A stretch of DNA of 64,000 nt, from assembly GCF_000155955.1 (NCBI RefSeq), contig NZ_GG697142.2, positions 547,325 to 611,324 on the forward strand. Reading direction: 5' to 3'. The stretch comes from Mitsuokella multacida DSM 20544. Lineage in GTDB: Bacteria > Bacillota > Negativicutes > Selenomonadales > Selenomonadaceae. The notes beneath the pieces were generated by a model, which had not been told where the DNA came from, did not search any database, and saw nothing but the letters and a program-made list of their open reading frames with translations. Shown here in pieces: positions 1-11,828 of the stretch (positions within the stretch are counted from its first letter, which is position 1; each line of letters begins with the position of its first letter). The position numbers were made by a program, and so were the translations under genes.

Positions 1-404
1 ACAATGTCGAGCTCAAGATCGGCAAGGGCGCACAGCTCGTCCGCAGCGCTGGCACGTCCGCACAGCTCATGGCTAAGGAAGGCGATTATGCACTCCTCCG
101 CATGCCGTCTGGTGAGCTCCGCAAGGTGCACATCAATTGCCGCGCTACGATCGGTGAAGTCGGCAACCTCGAGCACGAGAACATCACGCTCGGTAAGGCT
201 GGCCGCAACCGTTGGCTCGGCGTTCGCCCGGAGAACCGCGGCGTCGCGATGAACCCGAACGACCATCCGCATGGCGGCGGCGAGGGCCGCTCCCCTGTTG
301 GCCGCAAGCACCCTGTTACGAAATGGGGCAAATGCGCTATGGGTGCCAAGACCCGTCGCAAGAAAGCATCCGACAAGCTCATCGTCAAAGGACGCACGAA
401 ATAA
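1..404 (+). CDS. rplB: 50S ribosomal protein L2 (3' part)
   Basis: The last 133 codons of L2 enter from the left edge, in frame from base 3; the start lies outside the window. L2 binds 23S rRNA near the peptidyl-transferase centre and supports subunit joining. The visible part contains the conserved [11 protein letters not shown] stretch, which carries the family's functional histidine, and the basic tail ending KLIVKGRTK. It is the first visible gene of the S10-type cluster, and rpsS follows 49 bases later on the same strand. Identity is certain from the motif and the neighbours. Confidence 0.97.
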   Translation, partial: NVELKIGKGAQLVRSAGTSAQLMAKEGDYALLRMPSGELRKVHINCRATIGEVGNLEHENITLGKAGRNRWLGVRPENRGVAMNPNDHPHGGGEGRSPVGRKHPVTKWGKCAMGAKTRRKKASDKLIVKGRTK

Positions 405-453
405 TAGAAATCGACAGGCAGCCTAGTGCCGCCTGACGAAAGGAGGAGACACT

Positions 454-735
454 TTGTCAAGATCTATTAAAAAAGGACCTTACGTTGCAGAGAGCCTGAT
501 GAAGAAGATCACGGCCCTGAACGAGGCTAACGATAAGAAGGTTGTCAAGACCTGGTCGAGAAGTTCCACGATTTTCCCGGATTTCGTCGGTCACACGATT
601 GCTGTCCACGATGGCCGCAAGCACGTACCGGTTTACATCACGGAAGACATGGTTGGCCACAAGCTCGGTGAGTTCGCACCGACGCGCACGTTCAAAGGCC
701 ATGCCGGCGAAGAGAGAAAGACCTCTCTGAAGTAA
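454..735 (+). CDS. rpsS: 30S ribosomal protein S19
   Basis: 93 residues, the normal S19 length, opening [12 protein letters not shown]19 forms a complex with S13 in the 30S head and contacts tRNA and the intersubunit bridge. The start is TTG, chosen because AAGGAGGAG lies at the right distance upstream and the protein begins exactly where family members begin. The central [11 protein letters not shown] stretch and the end [11 protein letters not shown] are typical. It sits between rplB and rplV, as in most bacteria. Confidence 0.97.
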   Translation: MSRSIKKGPYVAESLMKKITALNEANDKKVVKTWSRSSTIFPDFVGHTIAVHDGRKHVPVYITEDMVGHKLGEFAPTRTFKGHAGEERKTSLK

Positions 736-756
736 TTTTGCGAAAGGAGAATCCTT

Positions 757-1092
757 GTGGAATCGAAAGCAGTAGCTAAATATGTTCGCATCGCTCCGCG
801 CAAAGTTCGCGTCGTCATGGATCTGATCCGTGGCAAGAACGTCGCTGAAGCGTTCGCGATTCTGAAATTCACGCCGAAGGCTGGTGCCGAGGTAGTTGAG
901 AAAGTCCTGCGTTCCGCTGTTGCCAACGCAGAGAACAACTTTGATATGGACGTCGATAAGCTCTACGTCAAGACGGCGTTTGCTGATCAGGGCCCGACGC
1001 TCAAGCGTATCCATCCGCGTTCCCGTGGACAGGCGTTCAAGATCTTGAAGCGTACGTCCCATGTAACCATCGTCGTCGACGAGAAGAACTGA
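757..1092 (+). CDS. rplV: 50S ribosomal protein L22
   Basis: 111 residues, the usual L22 length. L22 binds several 23S rRNA domains, and its long beta hairpin lines the peptide exit tunnel. The GTG start follows GAAAGGAG. The C-terminal [16 protein letters not shown] segment corresponds to the tunnel-lining hairpin, the site of macrolide-resistance changes in this family. It is co-directional with rpsS (21-base gap) and rpsC. Confidence 0.97.
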   Translation: MESKAVAKYVRIAPRKVRVVMDLIRGKNVAEAFAILKFTPKAGAEVVEKVLRSAVANAENNFDMDVDKLYVKTAFADQGPTLKRIHPRSRGQAFKILKRTSHVTIVVDEKN

Positions 1093-1109
1093 GCAAGGAG
1101 GGAAACGGT

Positions 1110-1778
1110 TTGGGTCAGAAAGTAAATCCGCATGGTATTCGTCTTGGCATCGTCAAGACTTGGGATGCTAAGTGGTATGCAGACAAAGATTTTGCAGATA
1201 ACCTGCATGAAGATATCAAAATCCGTGACTATCTGAAGAACAGCCTTCAGGCAGCCGGTGTGTCCAGAATCGAGACGGAGCGCAGCAAGAACCGTCTGAA
1301 GCTCACGATCCATACGGCAAAGCCGGGCATGGTCATCGGCCGTGGCGGTTCGGGCATCGAGCAGATCAAAGAGGGTCTGAAGAACTACACGACGAAGCGC
1401 GTGGACATCAACATCGCAGAGATCAAGCAGCCGGATATGGATGCAACGCTGGTCGCTGAGAACATCGCTCAGCAGCTCGAGCGCCGCATCGCCTTCCGCC
1501 GCGCGATGAAGCAGGCCGTTGGCCGCACGATGCGTCTCGGCGCTAAGGGTATCAAGATCGCTTGCAGCGGTCGCCTTGGCGGTGCAGAGATCGCACGTAA
1601 GGAATCCTATCGTGAAGGAAGTATCCCACTTCATACGCTCCGTGCTGATATCGACTACGGTACGGCAGAAGCTCATACGACTTATGGCCGCATCGGCATC
1701 AAGGTCTGGATCTTCAAGGGCGAAGTTCTTCCGGAAAGAAAGCAGGCAAAGACTGCAGCTGAAGGGAGCGAAGCTTAA
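1110..1778 (+). CDS. rpsC: 30S ribosomal protein S3
   Basis: 222 residues, opening [13 protein letters not shown], the conserved S3 N-terminus. S3 lines the mRNA entry channel of the 30S subunit. A KH RNA-binding domain is visible in its [14 protein letters not shown] segment (about residues 71-85), followed by the C-terminal domain with the [11 protein letters not shown] motif. TTG start after AAGGAGGG. The stop TAA overlaps the ATG of rplP by one base (TAATG), pointing to translational coupling. Confidence 0.97.
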   Translation: MGQKVNPHGIRLGIVKTWDAKWYADKDFADNLHEDIKIRDYLKNSLQAAGVSRIETERSKNRLKLTIHTAKPGMVIGRGGSGIEQIKEGLKNYTTKRVDINIAEIKQPDMDATLVAENIAQQLERRIAFRRAMKQAVGRTMRLGAKGIKIACSGRLGGAEIARKESYREGSIPLHTLRADIDYGTAEAHTTYGRIGIKVWIFKGEVLPERKQAKTAAEGSEA

Positions 1779-2221
1779 TGTTATTACCAAAGAGAGTCAA
1801 ATACCGCAAACAGTTCCGTGGCCGCATGAAGGGCAAGGCTCATCGCGGCAATACGCTGAGCCATGGCCAGTACGGTCTCGTCGCACTTGAGCCGGCATGG
1901 ATCACGAACCGCCAGATCGAGGCAGCTCGTATCGCCATGACGCGTTACATCAAGCGCGGTGGCCAGGTCTGGATCAAGATTTTCCCGGACAAGCCGGTAA
2001 CGGCTAAGCCGGCTGAGACGCGCATGGGTTCCGGTAAAGGTTCGCCGGAGTACTGGGTTGCCGTCGTGAAGCCGGGCCGTGTGCTCTTCGAGATGGATGG
2101 CGTTTCCAAGGAGATCGCCATGGAAGCAATGCGTCTCGCAGGCCACAAGCTCCCGATCAAGACGAAGTTCGTTATGAAGGAAGACAATAAAGCAGAGGGC
2201 GGTGAAGTAAATGAAGGTTAA
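1778..2221 (+). CDS. rplP: 50S ribosomal protein L16
   Basis: 147 residues, opening [19 protein letters not shown], typical of L16. The protein sits near the A site and helps tRNA accommodation. The conserved [14 protein letters not shown] stretch is present at about residues 60-73. It overlaps rpsC by one base and rpmC by eleven, so L16 and L29 are probably coupled in translation. Confidence 0.97.
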   Translation: MLLPKRVKYRKQFRGRMKGKAHRGNTLSHGQYGLVALEPAWITNRQIEAARIAMTRYIKRGGQVWIKIFPDKPVTAKPAETRMGSGKGSPEYWVAVVKPGRVLFEMDGVSKEIAMEAMRLAGHKLPIKTKFVMKEDNKAEGGEVNEG

Positions 2222-2405
2222 TGAGATTCGCGAGATGAACGCTGAGGAACTCAACCAGAAGCTTGCTTCGCTCAAAGAGGAACTTTTCAACCTCCGTTTC
2301 CAGCTCGCCACCGGCCAGCTCGAAAACCCGATGCGTATCAAGGAAGTAAAGAAGACGATCGCCCGCATCAAGACGATCCAGCGTGAGAACGAGCTCAAGG
2401 CTTGA
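2211..2405 (+). CDS. rpmC: 50S ribosomal protein L29
   Basis: 64 residues, a normal L29: two long helices with the conserved [17 protein letters not shown] segment. L29 lies at the exit of the peptide tunnel, where trigger factor and SRP dock. The ATG lies inside the 3' end of rplP, eleven bases before that gene's stop, so its ribosome-binding site is within rplP coding sequence. Confidence 0.96.
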   Translation: MKVNEIREMNAEELNQKLASLKEELFNLRFQLATGQLENPMRIKEVKKTIARIKTIQRENELKA

Positions 2406-2443
2406 TCACGGAAACTGATATGCAAGAGGAAGGAGGCTCCCTG

Positions 2444-2701
2444 ATGAGCGAAAGAAACGTACGTAAGACTAAGATTGGTAAAGTCATCTCCGATAAGATG
2501 GACAAGACCGTTGTTGTTGCAGTCGAGGAACTCGAGCAGCACAAGCTTTACAAGAAGCCGGTCAAGAGAACGGTCAAATTCCACGCACACGACGAGAAGA
2601 ACGACGCACATGTAGGCGACAAGGTTTCCATCATGGAAACGCGCCCGCTGTCCAAGACGAAGCGCTGGAGAGTCGTTGAAGTCGTAGAACGCGCGAAATA
2701 A
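2444..2701 (+). CDS. rpsQ: 30S ribosomal protein S17
   Basis: 85 residues from an ATG giving [14 protein letters not shown], which matches the family start. An upstream TTG in the same frame would add 14 unusual residues, but a strong AGGAAGGAGG lies just before the chosen ATG, which decides the start. S17 is a primary 16S rRNA binding protein (OB fold); the conserved VEVVERAK tail is visible. The gap to rplN is 30 bases. Confidence 0.95.
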   Translation: MSERNVRKTKIGKVISDKMDKTVVVAVEELEQHKLYKKPVKRTVKFHAHDEKNDAHVGDKVSIMETRPLSKTKRWRVVEVVERAK

Positions 2702-2731
2702 TCCCAAATTATCGAAGAAGGAGGTCAAACA

Positions 2732-3100
2732 ATGATCCAACAGCAAACCATCCTGAATGTTGGTGACAACACTGGTGCGAAAGAAATCATGTGCATCCGT
2801 GTTCTCGGCGGTTCCTACCGTAAATACGCTAACATTGGTGATATCATCGTAGCTGCAGTCAAGTCTGCTGCTCCGGGCGGCACGGTCAAGAAGGGCGATG
2901 TCGTGAAGGCAGTCGTAGTCCGCAGCGTCAAGGGCCTGCGCCGTGCAGATGGCTCCTACATCCGTTTCGACGAGAATGCAGCCGTCATCATCAAGGACGA
3001 CAAGACGCCGAAAGGCACGCGTATTTTTGGACCGGTAGCCAGAGAGCTTCGCGATAAAGACTTCATGAAGATCGTTTCCCTGGCTCCTGAAGTACTTTAA
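2732..3100 (+). CDS. rplN: 50S ribosomal protein L14
   Basis: 122 residues, the invariant length of bacterial L14, opening [19 protein letters not shown]14 lies at the subunit interface, contacts L19 and bridges to 16S rRNA; it is also the docking site of the silencing factor RsfS. The FDENAAVII and [11 protein letters not shown] motifs are present. A strong AGGAGG precedes the ATG. Confidence 0.97.
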   Translation: MIQQQTILNVGDNTGAKEIMCIRVLGGSYRKYANIGDIIVAAVKSAAPGGTVKKGDVVKAVVVRSVKGLRRADGSYIRFDENAAVIIKDDKTPKGTRIFGPVARELRDKDFMKIVSLAPEVL

Positions 3101-3118
3101 TTGTGAGGAGGTGCTATT

Positions 3119-3451
3119 TTGTCACTCGTAAAACTGAACGTTAAGAAGGGCGACACGGTCGTCGTGCTGTCCGGCAAAGATAAAGGCAAGCAGGGCAAAG
3201 TCATCGCAGCTATGCCGAAGAAGGGTAAGGTTGTCGTCGAGGGCGTCAACAAAGTGAAGCGTCACACGAAGCCGAACCAGAAGGCTCCGCAGGGCGGCAT
3301 CCTCGTCAAGGAAGCCCCGATGCATGCCTGCAAGGTCATGGTAGTCTGCCCGGCCTGCAAGAAGGCAACGCGTGTTGCCCACAAGGAAGTCAATGGCAAG
3401 ATGGTCCGCGCTTGCAAGAAGTGCGGCGAAGTCATCGACCAGACGAAATAA
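3119..3451 (+). CDS. rplX: 50S ribosomal protein L24
   Basis: 110 residues from a TTG start after GAGGAGG. L24 is an assembly-initiator protein that binds the 5' end of 23S rRNA. The KOW motif [18 protein letters not shown] is at about residues 9-26. The C-terminal part carries two CxxC pairs (CPAC and CKKC, about 20 residues apart), a zinc-ribbon-like element found in many but not all L24 proteins. Confidence 0.96.
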   Translation: MSLVKLNVKKGDTVVVLSGKDKGKQGKVIAAMPKKGKVVVEGVNKVKRHTKPNQKAPQGGILVKEAPMHACKVMVVCPACKKATRVAHKEVNGKMVRACKKCGEVIDQTK

Positions 3452-3471
3452 TCCGGAAAGGAGGAGCATAA

Positions 3472-4011
3472 GTGGATAGATTACAGGAAAAATACCAGAA
3501 CGAAGTCTGCAAGGCCATGACGGAGAAGTTTGGCTACAAGAACGTGATGCAGCTTCCGAAGATCGAGAAAGTCATCATCAACATGGGTGTCGGTGAAGCC
3601 GTTGGCAACCCGAAGGCCCTCGATGCAGCCGTGAATGATCTGACGATCATCTCGGGCCAGAAGCCGCTCCTGACGCGTGCGAAGAAGTCCCTCGCCGCTT
3701 GGAAACTGCGTGAAGGCATGCCAATCGGCTGCAAGGTCACGCTGCGCGGCACGCGCATGTACCAGTTCCTCGACAAGTTCATGAACGTCGCACTCCCGCG
3801 CGTCCGTGACTTCCGTGGTGTTTCGGACAAGGCGTTCGACGGTCGCGGCAACTACGCTGTCGGCCTCAAAGAGCAGCTCATCTTCCCGGAAATCGAATAC
3901 GATAAGATCGATAAGATCCGTGGCATGAACATTGTTATTGTTACGACGGCACAGACGGATGAAGAAGCCAGAGAGCTCCTGAAACTCATGGGTATGCCGT
4001 TCAAAGCATAA
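3472..4011 (+). CDS. rplE: 50S ribosomal protein L5
   Basis: 179 residues, standard for L5, which binds 5S rRNA with L18 and L25-type partners and contacts the P-site tRNA. GTG start after AAAGGAGGAG. The conserved [14 protein letters not shown] and [16 protein letters not shown] segments are visible. The gene ends 14 bases before the TTG of the zinc-type S14 gene, and the AAGGAGG of that gene follows the stop directly. Confidence 0.97.
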   Translation: MDRLQEKYQNEVCKAMTEKFGYKNVMQLPKIEKVIINMGVGEAVGNPKALDAAVNDLTIISGQKPLLTRAKKSLAAWKLREGMPIGCKVTLRGTRMYQFLDKFMNVALPRVRDFRGVSDKAFDGRGNYAVGLKEQLIFPEIEYDKIDKIRGMNIVIVTTAQTDEEARELLKLMGMPFKA

Positions 4012-4025
4012 GGAGGTAAGGAAAC

Positions 4026-4211
4026 TTGGCTAAGAAGTCTATGATTGAGAAGTGGAGCAAAGAACCGAAGTTCTCCACGCGCGGCTACAACCGCTGCAAG
4101 ATCTGCGGCCGTCCGCATGGTTATATGCGCAAGTTCGACATGTGCCGTATCTGCTTCCGCGAGCAGAGCTACAAAGGCGCTATCCCTGGTGTAACGAAAG
4201 CCAGCTGGTAA
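4026..4211 (+). CDS. rpsZ: 30S ribosomal protein S14, zinc-binding (type Z)
   Basis: 61 residues, the short zinc-containing form of S14 that is usual in Firmicutes. Four cysteines in CKIC and CRIC pairs form the zinc site, with the signature [10 protein letters not shown] between them. TTG start preceded by AAGGAGG. S14 sits in the 30S head. Only the C+ form is seen in this window; a zinc-independent paralogue, if any, is elsewhere. The symbol rpsN is also used. Confidence 0.96.
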   Translation: MAKKSMIEKWSKEPKFSTRGYNRCKICGRPHGYMRKFDMCRICFREQSYKGAIPGVTKASW

Positions 4212-4244
4212 TTTTGACATTTTGAAAGGAGGATATCGGTTCAC

Positions 4245-4643
4245 ATGGTAATGACTGATCCTATTGCAGATATGCTGACCCGTTTGCGCAATGCAAACTC
4301 TGTATTCCACGAGAAGGTGGAAATCCCGGCTTCCAAGATCAAGACCGCTATTGCAGAGGTCCTGAAGGAAGAGGGCTTCATCAAAGACTACACGTTCACG
4401 GAGGACAACAAGCAGGGCGTTCTCACGATCGACCTCAAGTACGGTCCGCAGCGTGAGAAAGTCATCTCCGGTATCAAACGCATTTCGAAACCGGGCCTTC
4501 GCCAGTACGCAAAGCACGACGAGCTTCCGCGCGTCCTGGGCGGCCTTGGCATCGCCATCATCTCGACCTCGCAGGGCATCATGAGCGACAAGCAGGCCCG
4601 CAAGGCTGGTCTCGGCGGCGAAGTCATCGCTTACGTTTGGTAA
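4245..4643 (+). CDS. rpsH: 30S ribosomal protein S8
   Basis: 132 residues, a normal S8, opening [18 protein letters not shown]8 binds the central domain of 16S rRNA and in other bacteria also represses spc-operon translation. The C-terminal signature [26 protein letters not shown] is split here as [14 protein letters not shown] and GGEVIAYVW. Either of two nearby in-frame ATGs could start it; the upstream one is used because of the preceding AAAGGAGG. Confidence 0.97.
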   Translation: MVMTDPIADMLTRLRNANSVFHEKVEIPASKIKTAIAEVLKEEGFIKDYTFTEDNKQGVLTIDLKYGPQREKVISGIKRISKPGLRQYAKHDELPRVLGGLGIAIISTSQGIMSDKQARKAGLGGEVIAYVW

Positions 4644-4665
4644 TTAGTAGTCAGGAGGTGTACAG

Positions 4666-5217
4666 ATGTCAAGAATTGGTAGAGCACCGATTGAAATCCC
4701 GGCTGGCGTAACGGTTACGCTCGGCGAGGACAATCTGGTGAAAGTAAAGGGCCCGAAAGGTGAACTTTCCCGCCACATTCATCCGGATATGAAAGTAACC
4801 GTCGAAGGCAACGTTATCACGGTAACGCGTCCTTCCGACGATAAAACGCACAGATCTCTCCATGGTCTCAGCCGCACGCTGATCCACAACATGGTCGTCG
4901 GCGTAACGGAAGGCTTCTCCAAGAGCCTCGAAATCAACGGCGTTGGTTATCGTGCCCAGAAGCAGGGCAAGAACCTCAACCTCTCCCTTGGTTTCTCCCA
5001 TCCGGTCATCGTTGAGCCGCCGCAGGGTGTCGAGTTCGACGTCCCGTCGGCCAATGCCATCACGGTCAAGGGCATCGACAAGGAAGTTGTCGGCCAGATC
5101 GCTGCGGAGATCCGCGGCTTCCGTGAGCCGGAGCCGTACAAAGGCAAGGGTATCAAGTACGCTGGTGAGCACATCCGCCGCAAGGAAGGTAAAGCCGGCG
5201 CCAAGGGCAAGAAATAA
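4666..5217 (+). CDS. rplF: 50S ribosomal protein L6
   Basis: 183 residues, opening [16 protein letters not shown]6 lies near the sarcin-ricin loop and the factor-binding site. Two related alpha-beta domains are visible: an N-terminal half ending at VGVTEGF and a C-terminal half with [16 protein letters not shown] and [10 protein letters not shown], the diagnostic C-terminal signature. Strong AGGAGG before the ATG. Confidence 0.97.
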   Translation: MSRIGRAPIEIPAGVTVTLGEDNLVKVKGPKGELSRHIHPDMKVTVEGNVITVTRPSDDKTHRSLHGLSRTLIHNMVVGVTEGFSKSLEINGVGYRAQKQGKNLNLSLGFSHPVIVEPPQGVEFDVPSANAITVKGIDKEVVGQIAAEIRGFREPEPYKGKGIKYAGEHIRRKEGKAGAKGKK

Positions 5218-5247
5218 GGACCAAATTCTAGAAAGGAGTGAATCTCT

Positions 5248-5607
5248 GTGCTTCTTAAAGCAGATAAGAACAAGGCACGCCAGAAACGTCATCTGCGCGT
5301 CCGCAACCATATCGCAGGTACGGCGGCTCGTCCGCGCCTCAACGTATATCGCAGCCTCGCGAACATCTACGCGCAGGTCATCGATGATGAGAAGGGCGTA
5401 ACGCTCGTCTCTGCTAGCTCCCAGGACAAGGGTTTCGAGAACTACGGCGGCAACATCGAAGCTGCAAAGGCTATCGGTACGGAAATCGCTAAGCGCGCTC
5501 TCGAAAAGGGCATCACGGAAGTCGTATTCGACCGTGGCGGCTATGTTTACCATGGCCGTGTCGCCGCACTCGCTGAAGCAGCCCGTGAAGCTGGGCTGAA
5601 ATTCTAA
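5248..5607 (+). CDS. rplR: 50S ribosomal protein L18
   Basis: 119 residues; GTG start after GAAAGGAGTG. L18 delivers 5S rRNA to the large subunit together with L5. The basic N-terminus [18 protein letters not shown] and the end [14 protein letters not shown]...AAREAGLKF match the family. It lies between rplF and rpsE as in the usual spc order. Confidence 0.97.
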   Translation: MLLKADKNKARQKRHLRVRNHIAGTAARPRLNVYRSLANIYAQVIDDEKGVTLVSASSQDKGFENYGGNIEAAKAIGTEIAKRALEKGITEVVFDRGGYVYHGRVAALAEAAREAGLKF

Positions 5608-5632
5608 GAAAGCGTCCAAAGGAGGTAAATGA

Positions 5633-6139
5633 ATGGCTAGAAATATGGACAACGAGACTCCTGAGTTCGAGGAGAAAGTTGTATATATCAATCGAGTAGC
5701 AAAAGTCGTCAAGGGCGGCCGCCGTTTCTCGTTCAGTGCCCTTGTTGTCGTCGGCAACAAGAAAGGCAAGGTAGGCGTTGGCCTCGGCAAGGCTGCTGAG
5801 GTTCCGGAGGCAATCCGCAAGGGCGTCGAGGATGCAAAGAAGAACCTCGTCGAAGTTGCTCTCTACGACAACCGCACGATCCCGCATGAGATGATCGGCA
5901 TCTTCGGTGCTGGCAAAGTCATGATGAAGCCGGCTGCCAAAGGTACTGGTGTCATCGCCGGCGGCCCGGCTCGTGCCGTCCTCGAGCTCGCTGGTATCCG
6001 CGATATCCTGACGAAGTCCCTCGGTTCTGCAAACCCGAACAACATGGTTCGCGCAACGATGGAAGGCCTCAAGTCACTCAAGCGTGCTGAGGCTGTCGCT
6101 GAGCTCCGTGGCAAGACGGTCCAGGAAATCTTAGGTTAA
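5633..6139 (+). CDS. rpsE: 30S ribosomal protein S5
   Basis: 168 residues. S5 contributes to translational fidelity and mRNA unwinding at the entry channel. The double-stranded RNA-binding-like N-terminal domain has [17 protein letters not shown] (about residues 26-42), the site of spectinomycin-resistance changes in this family, followed by GHGTG-type loops (here [11 protein letters not shown]). AAAGGAGG precedes the ATG. Confidence 0.97.
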   Translation: MARNMDNETPEFEEKVVYINRVAKVVKGGRRFSFSALVVVGNKKGKVGVGLGKAAEVPEAIRKGVEDAKKNLVEVALYDNRTIPHEMIGIFGAGKVMMKPAAKGTGVIAGGPARAVLELAGIRDILTKSLGSANPNNMVRATMEGLKSLKRAEAVAELRGKTVQEILG

Positions 6140-6154
6140 TAGGAGGCTCACAAA

Positions 6155-6340
6155 ATGGCAAAAGTTAAAGTCACGCTGAAGAGAAGCTTGATCGGTCGCC
6201 CGGAAACGCAGCGCAAGACCGTTCGTGCTCTTGGACTGCGCAAGATCAACTCCGTTGTTGAGCTCCCGGATAACCCGGCCATCCGTGGCCAGCTCCACAA
6301 AGTAGAGCATCTGATCCAGGTAGAAGAAATCGCAGACTGA
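6155..6340 (+). CDS. rpmD: 50S ribosomal protein L30
   Basis: 61 residues, the short bacterial L30, opening [20 protein letters not shown]. It begins 15 bases after rpsE and carries the conserved [23 protein letters not shown] region (seen in pieces). No known catalytic role; it is a structural part of the large subunit. Confidence 0.96.
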   Translation: MAKVKVTLKRSLIGRPETQRKTVRALGLRKINSVVELPDNPAIRGQLHKVEHLIQVEEIAD

Positions 6341-6362
6341 GACGAGACAGGAGGTGCACTAG

Positions 6363-6803
6363 ATGAAGTTACATGAATTACAGCCAGCAGCTGGTTCCCG
6401 CAAGGTCCGCAACCGCGTCGGCCGCGGCCTCGGCTCCGGCAATGGCAAGACGGCTGGTCGCGGCATGAAGGGCCAGAATTCCCGCAGCGGCGGCGGCGTT
6501 CGCACGGGTTTTGAAGGCGGCCAGATGCCGATTTACCGTCGTCTGCCGAAGCGCGGCTTCAAGAACGTCTGGGCTAAGACGTTCGCTGAAGTCAACGTTG
6601 AGACGCTCAACCGCTTCGAAGACGGCACGACGGTCGATCCGGTCGTGCTCGTAGAGTCCGGCATCCTGAAGAACGTTCAGGATGGTATCCGCATCCTCGG
6701 CAATGGCGAACTCACGAAGAAGCTGACGGTCCGCGCCAACGGCTTCACGAAGTCCGCAGAAGAGAAGATTACGGCAGCAGGTGGCAAAGTCGAGGTGATC
6801 TGA
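6363..6803 (+). CDS. rplO: 50S ribosomal protein L15
   Basis: 146 residues, opening [14 protein letters not shown]. The N-terminal half is the glycine- and arginine-rich extension ([18 protein letters not shown]) that threads into 23S rRNA; the C-terminal half is globular. A single base separates its TGA from the GTG of secY, so L15 and SecY are almost certainly co-translated, as in other spc operons. Confidence 0.97.
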   Translation: MKLHELQPAAGSRKVRNRVGRGLGSGNGKTAGRGMKGQNSRSGGGVRTGFEGGQMPIYRRLPKRGFKNVWAKTFAEVNVETLNRFEDGTTVDPVVLVESGILKNVQDGIRILGNGELTKKLTVRANGFTKSAEEKITAAGGKVEVI

Positions 6804-6804
6804 G

Positions 6805-8720
<1,916 letters not shown>

Positions 8721-8759
8721 CCGAGGCGCTCGCCATCACCAGATCCGAATGATAGAAGT

Positions 8760-8814
8760 CATTGTAAGGGCGGCCATTGGCCGCCCATTGCAATGATATA
8801 TGTAATTTTTAGAA
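8760..8814 (+). terminator. strong hairpin between adk and infA, likely terminator or attenuator
   Basis: An 8-bp GC stem (GGGCGGCC / GGCCGCCC, loop ATT) is extended by an outer CATTG/CAATG pairing and followed by a run ending AATTTTT some 15 bases later. The T run is not immediate, so partial termination or a processing site is possible. It lies in the space where map is found in related clusters. Confidence 0.55.
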
Positions 8815-8913
8815 GAATAACCTGTTGTTGGGCATGGCATTGGAAAATCACACTCCTTAGATGAGATGACTTTGGCCCAACCAATTTCCATGAAGCATAA
8901 AGGGAGAAATGAC

Positions 8914-9132
8914 ATGTCGAAGCAAGATGTTATTGAAGTAGAAGGCAAAGTCCTGGAGGCACTGCCGAACGCAATGTTCCAGGTCGAGCTTGAGAATGGT
9001 CATGTTGTACTGGCGCATGTATCCGGTAAGATCCGCATGAATTTCATCCGCATCCTTCCCGGTGACAAAGTCACGATCGAACTCACGCCTTATGACTTAA
9101 CGCGTGGCCGTATAACCTACCGATTCAAATAA
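8914..9132 (+). CDS. infA: translation initiation factor IF-1
   Basis: 72 residues from the ATG giving [20 protein letters not shown], the usual IF-1 start; a longer in-frame version is possible but lacks family support. IF-1 occupies the 30S A site during initiation. The S1-like OB fold with [16 protein letters not shown] and the ending GRITYRFK is complete. AGGGAGAAATGAC precedes the ATG. Confidence 0.96.
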   Translation: MSKQDVIEVEGKVLEALPNAMFQVELENGHVVLAHVSGKIRMNFIRILPGDKVTIELTPYDLTRGRITYRFK

Positions 9133-9211
9133 GCCAGGCTGTTCATCTTGCCCATTGCGAAAAAATATTTGACTTTTTTCGCCTCTGCCACTAGGCAGAA
9201 CCGTGGAAACA

Positions 9212-9220
9212 TGGTATACT
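9212..9220 (+). promoter_or_regulatory. extended -10 promoter before rpmJ
   Basis: TGGTATACT combines the TGn extension with a near-consensus -10. No good -35 lies 16-18 bases upstream; a TTGACT occurs about 40 bases upstream, too far to pair. It probably starts transcription of rpmJ-rpsM-rpsK-rpsD-rpoA-rplQ separately from the spc part. Confidence 0.6.
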
Positions 9221-9265
9221 AGCAAAATGACAAGGCTGACAATATCGAAAAGGGGGCATATAACG

Positions 9266-9379
9266 ATGAAGGTAAAACCGTCAGTAAAGCGGATTTGCGA
9301 GAAATGCAAGATCATCAAGCGCAAAGGCCGTGTAATGGTCATCTGCGAAAATCCGAAACACAAACAGAGACAAGGTTAA
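9266..9379 (+). CDS. rpmJ: 50S ribosomal protein L36, zinc-binding form
   Basis: 37 residues reading [20 protein letters not shown] and on to KHKQRQG. The smallest ribosomal protein, it stabilises the large subunit. The zinc ribbon C-x2-C-x12-C-x4-H is intact (C11, C14, C27, H32), so this is the C+ form. GAAAAGGGGGC precedes the ATG. It lies in the conserved infA-rpmJ-rpsM position. Confidence 0.96.
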   Translation: MKVKPSVKRICEKCKIIKRKGRVMVICENPKHKQRQG

Positions 9380-9405
9380 TGAATGAATAAGGAGGTGCTT
9401 TATTA

Positions 9406-9777
9406 ATGGCACGTATTGCCGGTGTAGATTTACCCCGTGACAAGAGAATTGAAATTGCTTTGACGTACATTTTTGGTATTGGTCTCAAGACTTCTCAGGA
9501 ACTCCTGAAGATGACTGGCATCAATCCGGATACTCGTACGCGAGACCTCACGGAGGACGAAGTTGTAAAACTTCGTGATGTCATCGATAAGAACGTCGTG
9601 GTCGAAGGTGACCTTCGCCGCGAGCGCCAGATGAACATCAAGAGACTCGTTGATATCGGCTGCTACCGTGGTCGTCGCCACCGTCTTGGTCTTCCTGTCC
9701 GTGGACAGAACACAAAGAACAACGCCCGCACGCGTAAAGGCCCGAAAAAGGCTGTAGCAGGCAAGAAAAAGGACTAA
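9406..9777 (+). CDS. rpsM: 30S ribosomal protein S13
   Basis: 123 residues, opening [27 protein letters not shown]13 contacts the P-site tRNA and forms intersubunit bridges. The [26 protein letters not shown] tail, seen here in parts, is diagnostic. It follows AAGGAGGTG, 26 bases after rpmJ. Confidence 0.97.
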   Translation: MARIAGVDLPRDKRIEIALTYIFGIGLKTSQELLKMTGINPDTRTRDLTEDEVVKLRDVIDKNVVVEGDLRRERQMNIKRLVDIGCYRGRRHRLGLPVRGQNTKNNARTRKGPKKAVAGKKKD

Positions 9778-9794
9778 TAAAGGAGGGTTAACTG

Positions 9795-10187
9795 GTGGCA
9801 GTTAAGAAAGCAGTTCGCACGAAGAAAAAAGTTCGTAAGAACATTGAATATGGCGTAGCACATATCAGCTCTACGTTCAACAACACAATCGTTACGCTCA
9901 CCGATAAGAGCGGTAATGCACTTTCCTGGGCCAGCGCTGGTGGCCTCGGTTTCCGCGGCTCCCGCAAGAGCACGCCGTTCGCTGCACAGATGGCAGCTGA
10001 GACGGCTGCAAAGGCAGCAATGGAGCACGGCCTCAAGCAGGTCGAAGTTTACGTAAAGGGTCCGGGCGCCGGCCGTGAAGCCGCAATCCGTTCCCTGCAG
10101 GCAACGGGCCTTGAAGTCAACATGATCAAGGACGTTACGCCGATCCCGCACAACGGATGCCGTCCGCCGAAGCGTAGAAGAGTATAA
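9795..10187 (+). CDS. rpsK: 30S ribosomal protein S11
   Basis: 130 residues; GTG start after AAAGGAGGG. S11 forms part of the platform where mRNA and the Shine-Dalgarno helix sit. The family motifs [29 protein letters not shown] and the end [18 protein letters not shown] are complete. Confidence 0.97.
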   Translation: MAVKKAVRTKKKVRKNIEYGVAHISSTFNNTIVTLTDKSGNALSWASAGGLGFRGSRKSTPFAAQMAAETAAKAAMEHGLKQVEVYVKGPGAGREAAIRSLQATGLEVNMIKDVTPIPHNGCRPPKRRRV

Positions 10188-10206
10188 TAGGAGGTGCATT
10201 TAACCG

Positions 10207-10800
10207 ATGGCAATTGATAGAGTACCAGCCCTGAAGAGATGCCGTGCCCTCGGCCTCGAGCCGGCTGTTATTGGTCGTTCCAAAGAATCGAAGCGTCAGC
10301 TCCGCCGCACGAACCGCAAGGTCTCCGAGTACGGCACGCAGCTGAAAGAGAAGCAGAAAGCAAAGTTCATCTACGGCGTGCTCGAGAAGCAGTTCCGTGG
10401 ATACTACGATAAAGCGAAGAAGATGCAGGGCGTCACGGGTGAGAACCTCCTCGGTCTCCTCGAGCGCCGCCTCGACAACGTCGTCTATCGCCTTGGCCTC
10501 GCCAACACGCGCCGCCAGGCTCGTCAGCTCGTCCGCCATGGCCACTTCACGGTCAACGGCAAGCGCGTCGACATCCCGTCCGCACTCGTCAACGCTGGCG
10601 ACGTCATCGCTGTGGCTGAGAAGAGCCAGAGCAATGCCTTCTTCAAGGAGCTCAAGGAGAGCAGCAACGCACTGTCCGCTCCGGCATGGCTCCAGGCCGA
10701 CCAGGCCAACCTCACGGGTACGGTAACGCGTTTCCCGAACCGTGATGAGATCGATGTTCCTGTCAATGAGCAGGCTATCGTCGAGTTGTACTCCAAATAA
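10207..10800 (+). CDS. rpsD: 30S ribosomal protein S4
   Basis: 197 residues. S4 starts 30S assembly by binding the 16S rRNA five-way junction and lies at the mRNA entry. The S4 RNA-binding domain ([20 protein letters not shown] onward) is central. The N-terminus lacks the cysteine zinc cluster found in some S4 proteins (it starts [19 protein letters not shown], with one Cys). It lies in the usual rpsK-rpsD-rpoA order. Confidence 0.97.
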   Translation: MAIDRVPALKRCRALGLEPAVIGRSKESKRQLRRTNRKVSEYGTQLKEKQKAKFIYGVLEKQFRGYYDKAKKMQGVTGENLLGLLERRLDNVVYRLGLANTRRQARQLVRHGHFTVNGKRVDIPSALVNAGDVIAVAEKSQSNAFFKELKESSNALSAPAWLQADQANLTGTVTRFPNRDEIDVPVNEQAIVELYSK

Positions 10801-10849
10801 TGAATATTTGTGCCTGTGCGCATAGTGTTATTGAGGAGGTTCATTCAAG

Positions 10850-11809
10850 ATGATAGACATCGAGAAACCGAAAATTGAAATTGCGGAAATCAGTGAAGAC
10901 AACCGCTACGGCAAGTTCATCTGCGAGCCGCTCGAGCGCGGCTACGGCACGACGTTCGGCAACAGCCTGCGCCGCATGCTGCTGTCTTCTCTCGAAGGTG
11001 CTGCGATTACCTCCATCCGGATCGATGGCGTGCTCCATGAGTTCTCCACGATCCCGGGCGTCCGGGACGATGTCACGAACATCGTCCTCAACCTCAAGGA
11101 GCTCTGCCTCAAGATGGCAGGCAACGAGCCGCGGATCATCCGCATCGACGTTGAGGGTGAGAAAGAGGTAACGGCTGCCGACATCATCTGTGATGCCGAC
11201 ATCGAGATCCTTAACCCGGACCTCCACATTGCAACGGTCAACGAGGACGGCAAGCTCAAGATTGAGATGACTGTCGAGCGTGGCCGTGGCTATGTCCCGG
11301 CGGACAAGAACAAGAAGCCGGATGATACGATCGGTGTCATCCCGATCGACTCCATCTTCTCCCCGGTAAAGCGCGTGAACTACACGGTACAGGATACGCG
11401 TGTAGGCAATGTCACGGACTATGACCGCCTGATCCTCGAAGTCTGGACCGATGGTTCGCTTCGCCCGGAGGAGGCTGTCAGCAAAGCCGCTGGCATCCTT
11501 GTCATGCACCTCAAGCTGTTCCAGAACATGGATGGCCTCCCGGAGGAAGAGGAGGAAGAGGAAGCAACCTTCCCAGAGGAGGAAGAAGACGATTCTTCTA
11601 AGGTCCTCGACATGACGATCGAAGACCTCGACCTCTCCGTACGTTCCTTCAACTGTCTCAAACGCGCCAACATCAACACGGTCGCAGACCTTGCTGAGAA
11701 GACGGAAGATGACATGATGAAGGTCCGCAACCTCGGACGCAAATCTCTTGAAGAAGTCAAGAAGAAGCTCGAGGAACTCGGTTTAACGCTCAAACAAAAC
11801 AACGACTGA
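10850..11809 (+). CDS. rpoA: RNA polymerase alpha subunit
   Basis: 319 residues. Alpha dimerises to nucleate the polymerase and its C-terminal domain contacts UP elements and activators. The N-terminal domain runs to about residue 228 ([19 protein letters not shown] near the start). The C-terminal domain begins near residue 250 ([20 protein letters not shown]). The linker is unusually acidic: of about 19 residues near positions 231-249, roughly 12 are Glu and several more are Asp. AGGAGG precedes the ATG; rplQ follows. Confidence 0.97.
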   Translation: MIDIEKPKIEIAEISEDNRYGKFICEPLERGYGTTFGNSLRRMLLSSLEGAAITSIRIDGVLHEFSTIPGVRDDVTNIVLNLKELCLKMAGNEPRIIRIDVEGEKEVTAADIICDADIEILNPDLHIATVNEDGKLKIEMTVERGRGYVPADKNKKPDDTIGVIPIDSIFSPVKRVNYTVQDTRVGNVTDYDRLILEVWTDGSLRPEEAVSKAAGILVMHLKLFQNMDGLPEEEEEEEATFPEEEEDDSSKVLDMTIEDLDLSVRSFNCLKRANINTVADLAEKTEDDMMKVRNLGRKSLEEVKKKLEELGLTLKQNND

Positions 11810-11828
11810 CAGGAAAGTAGGGAAATCA

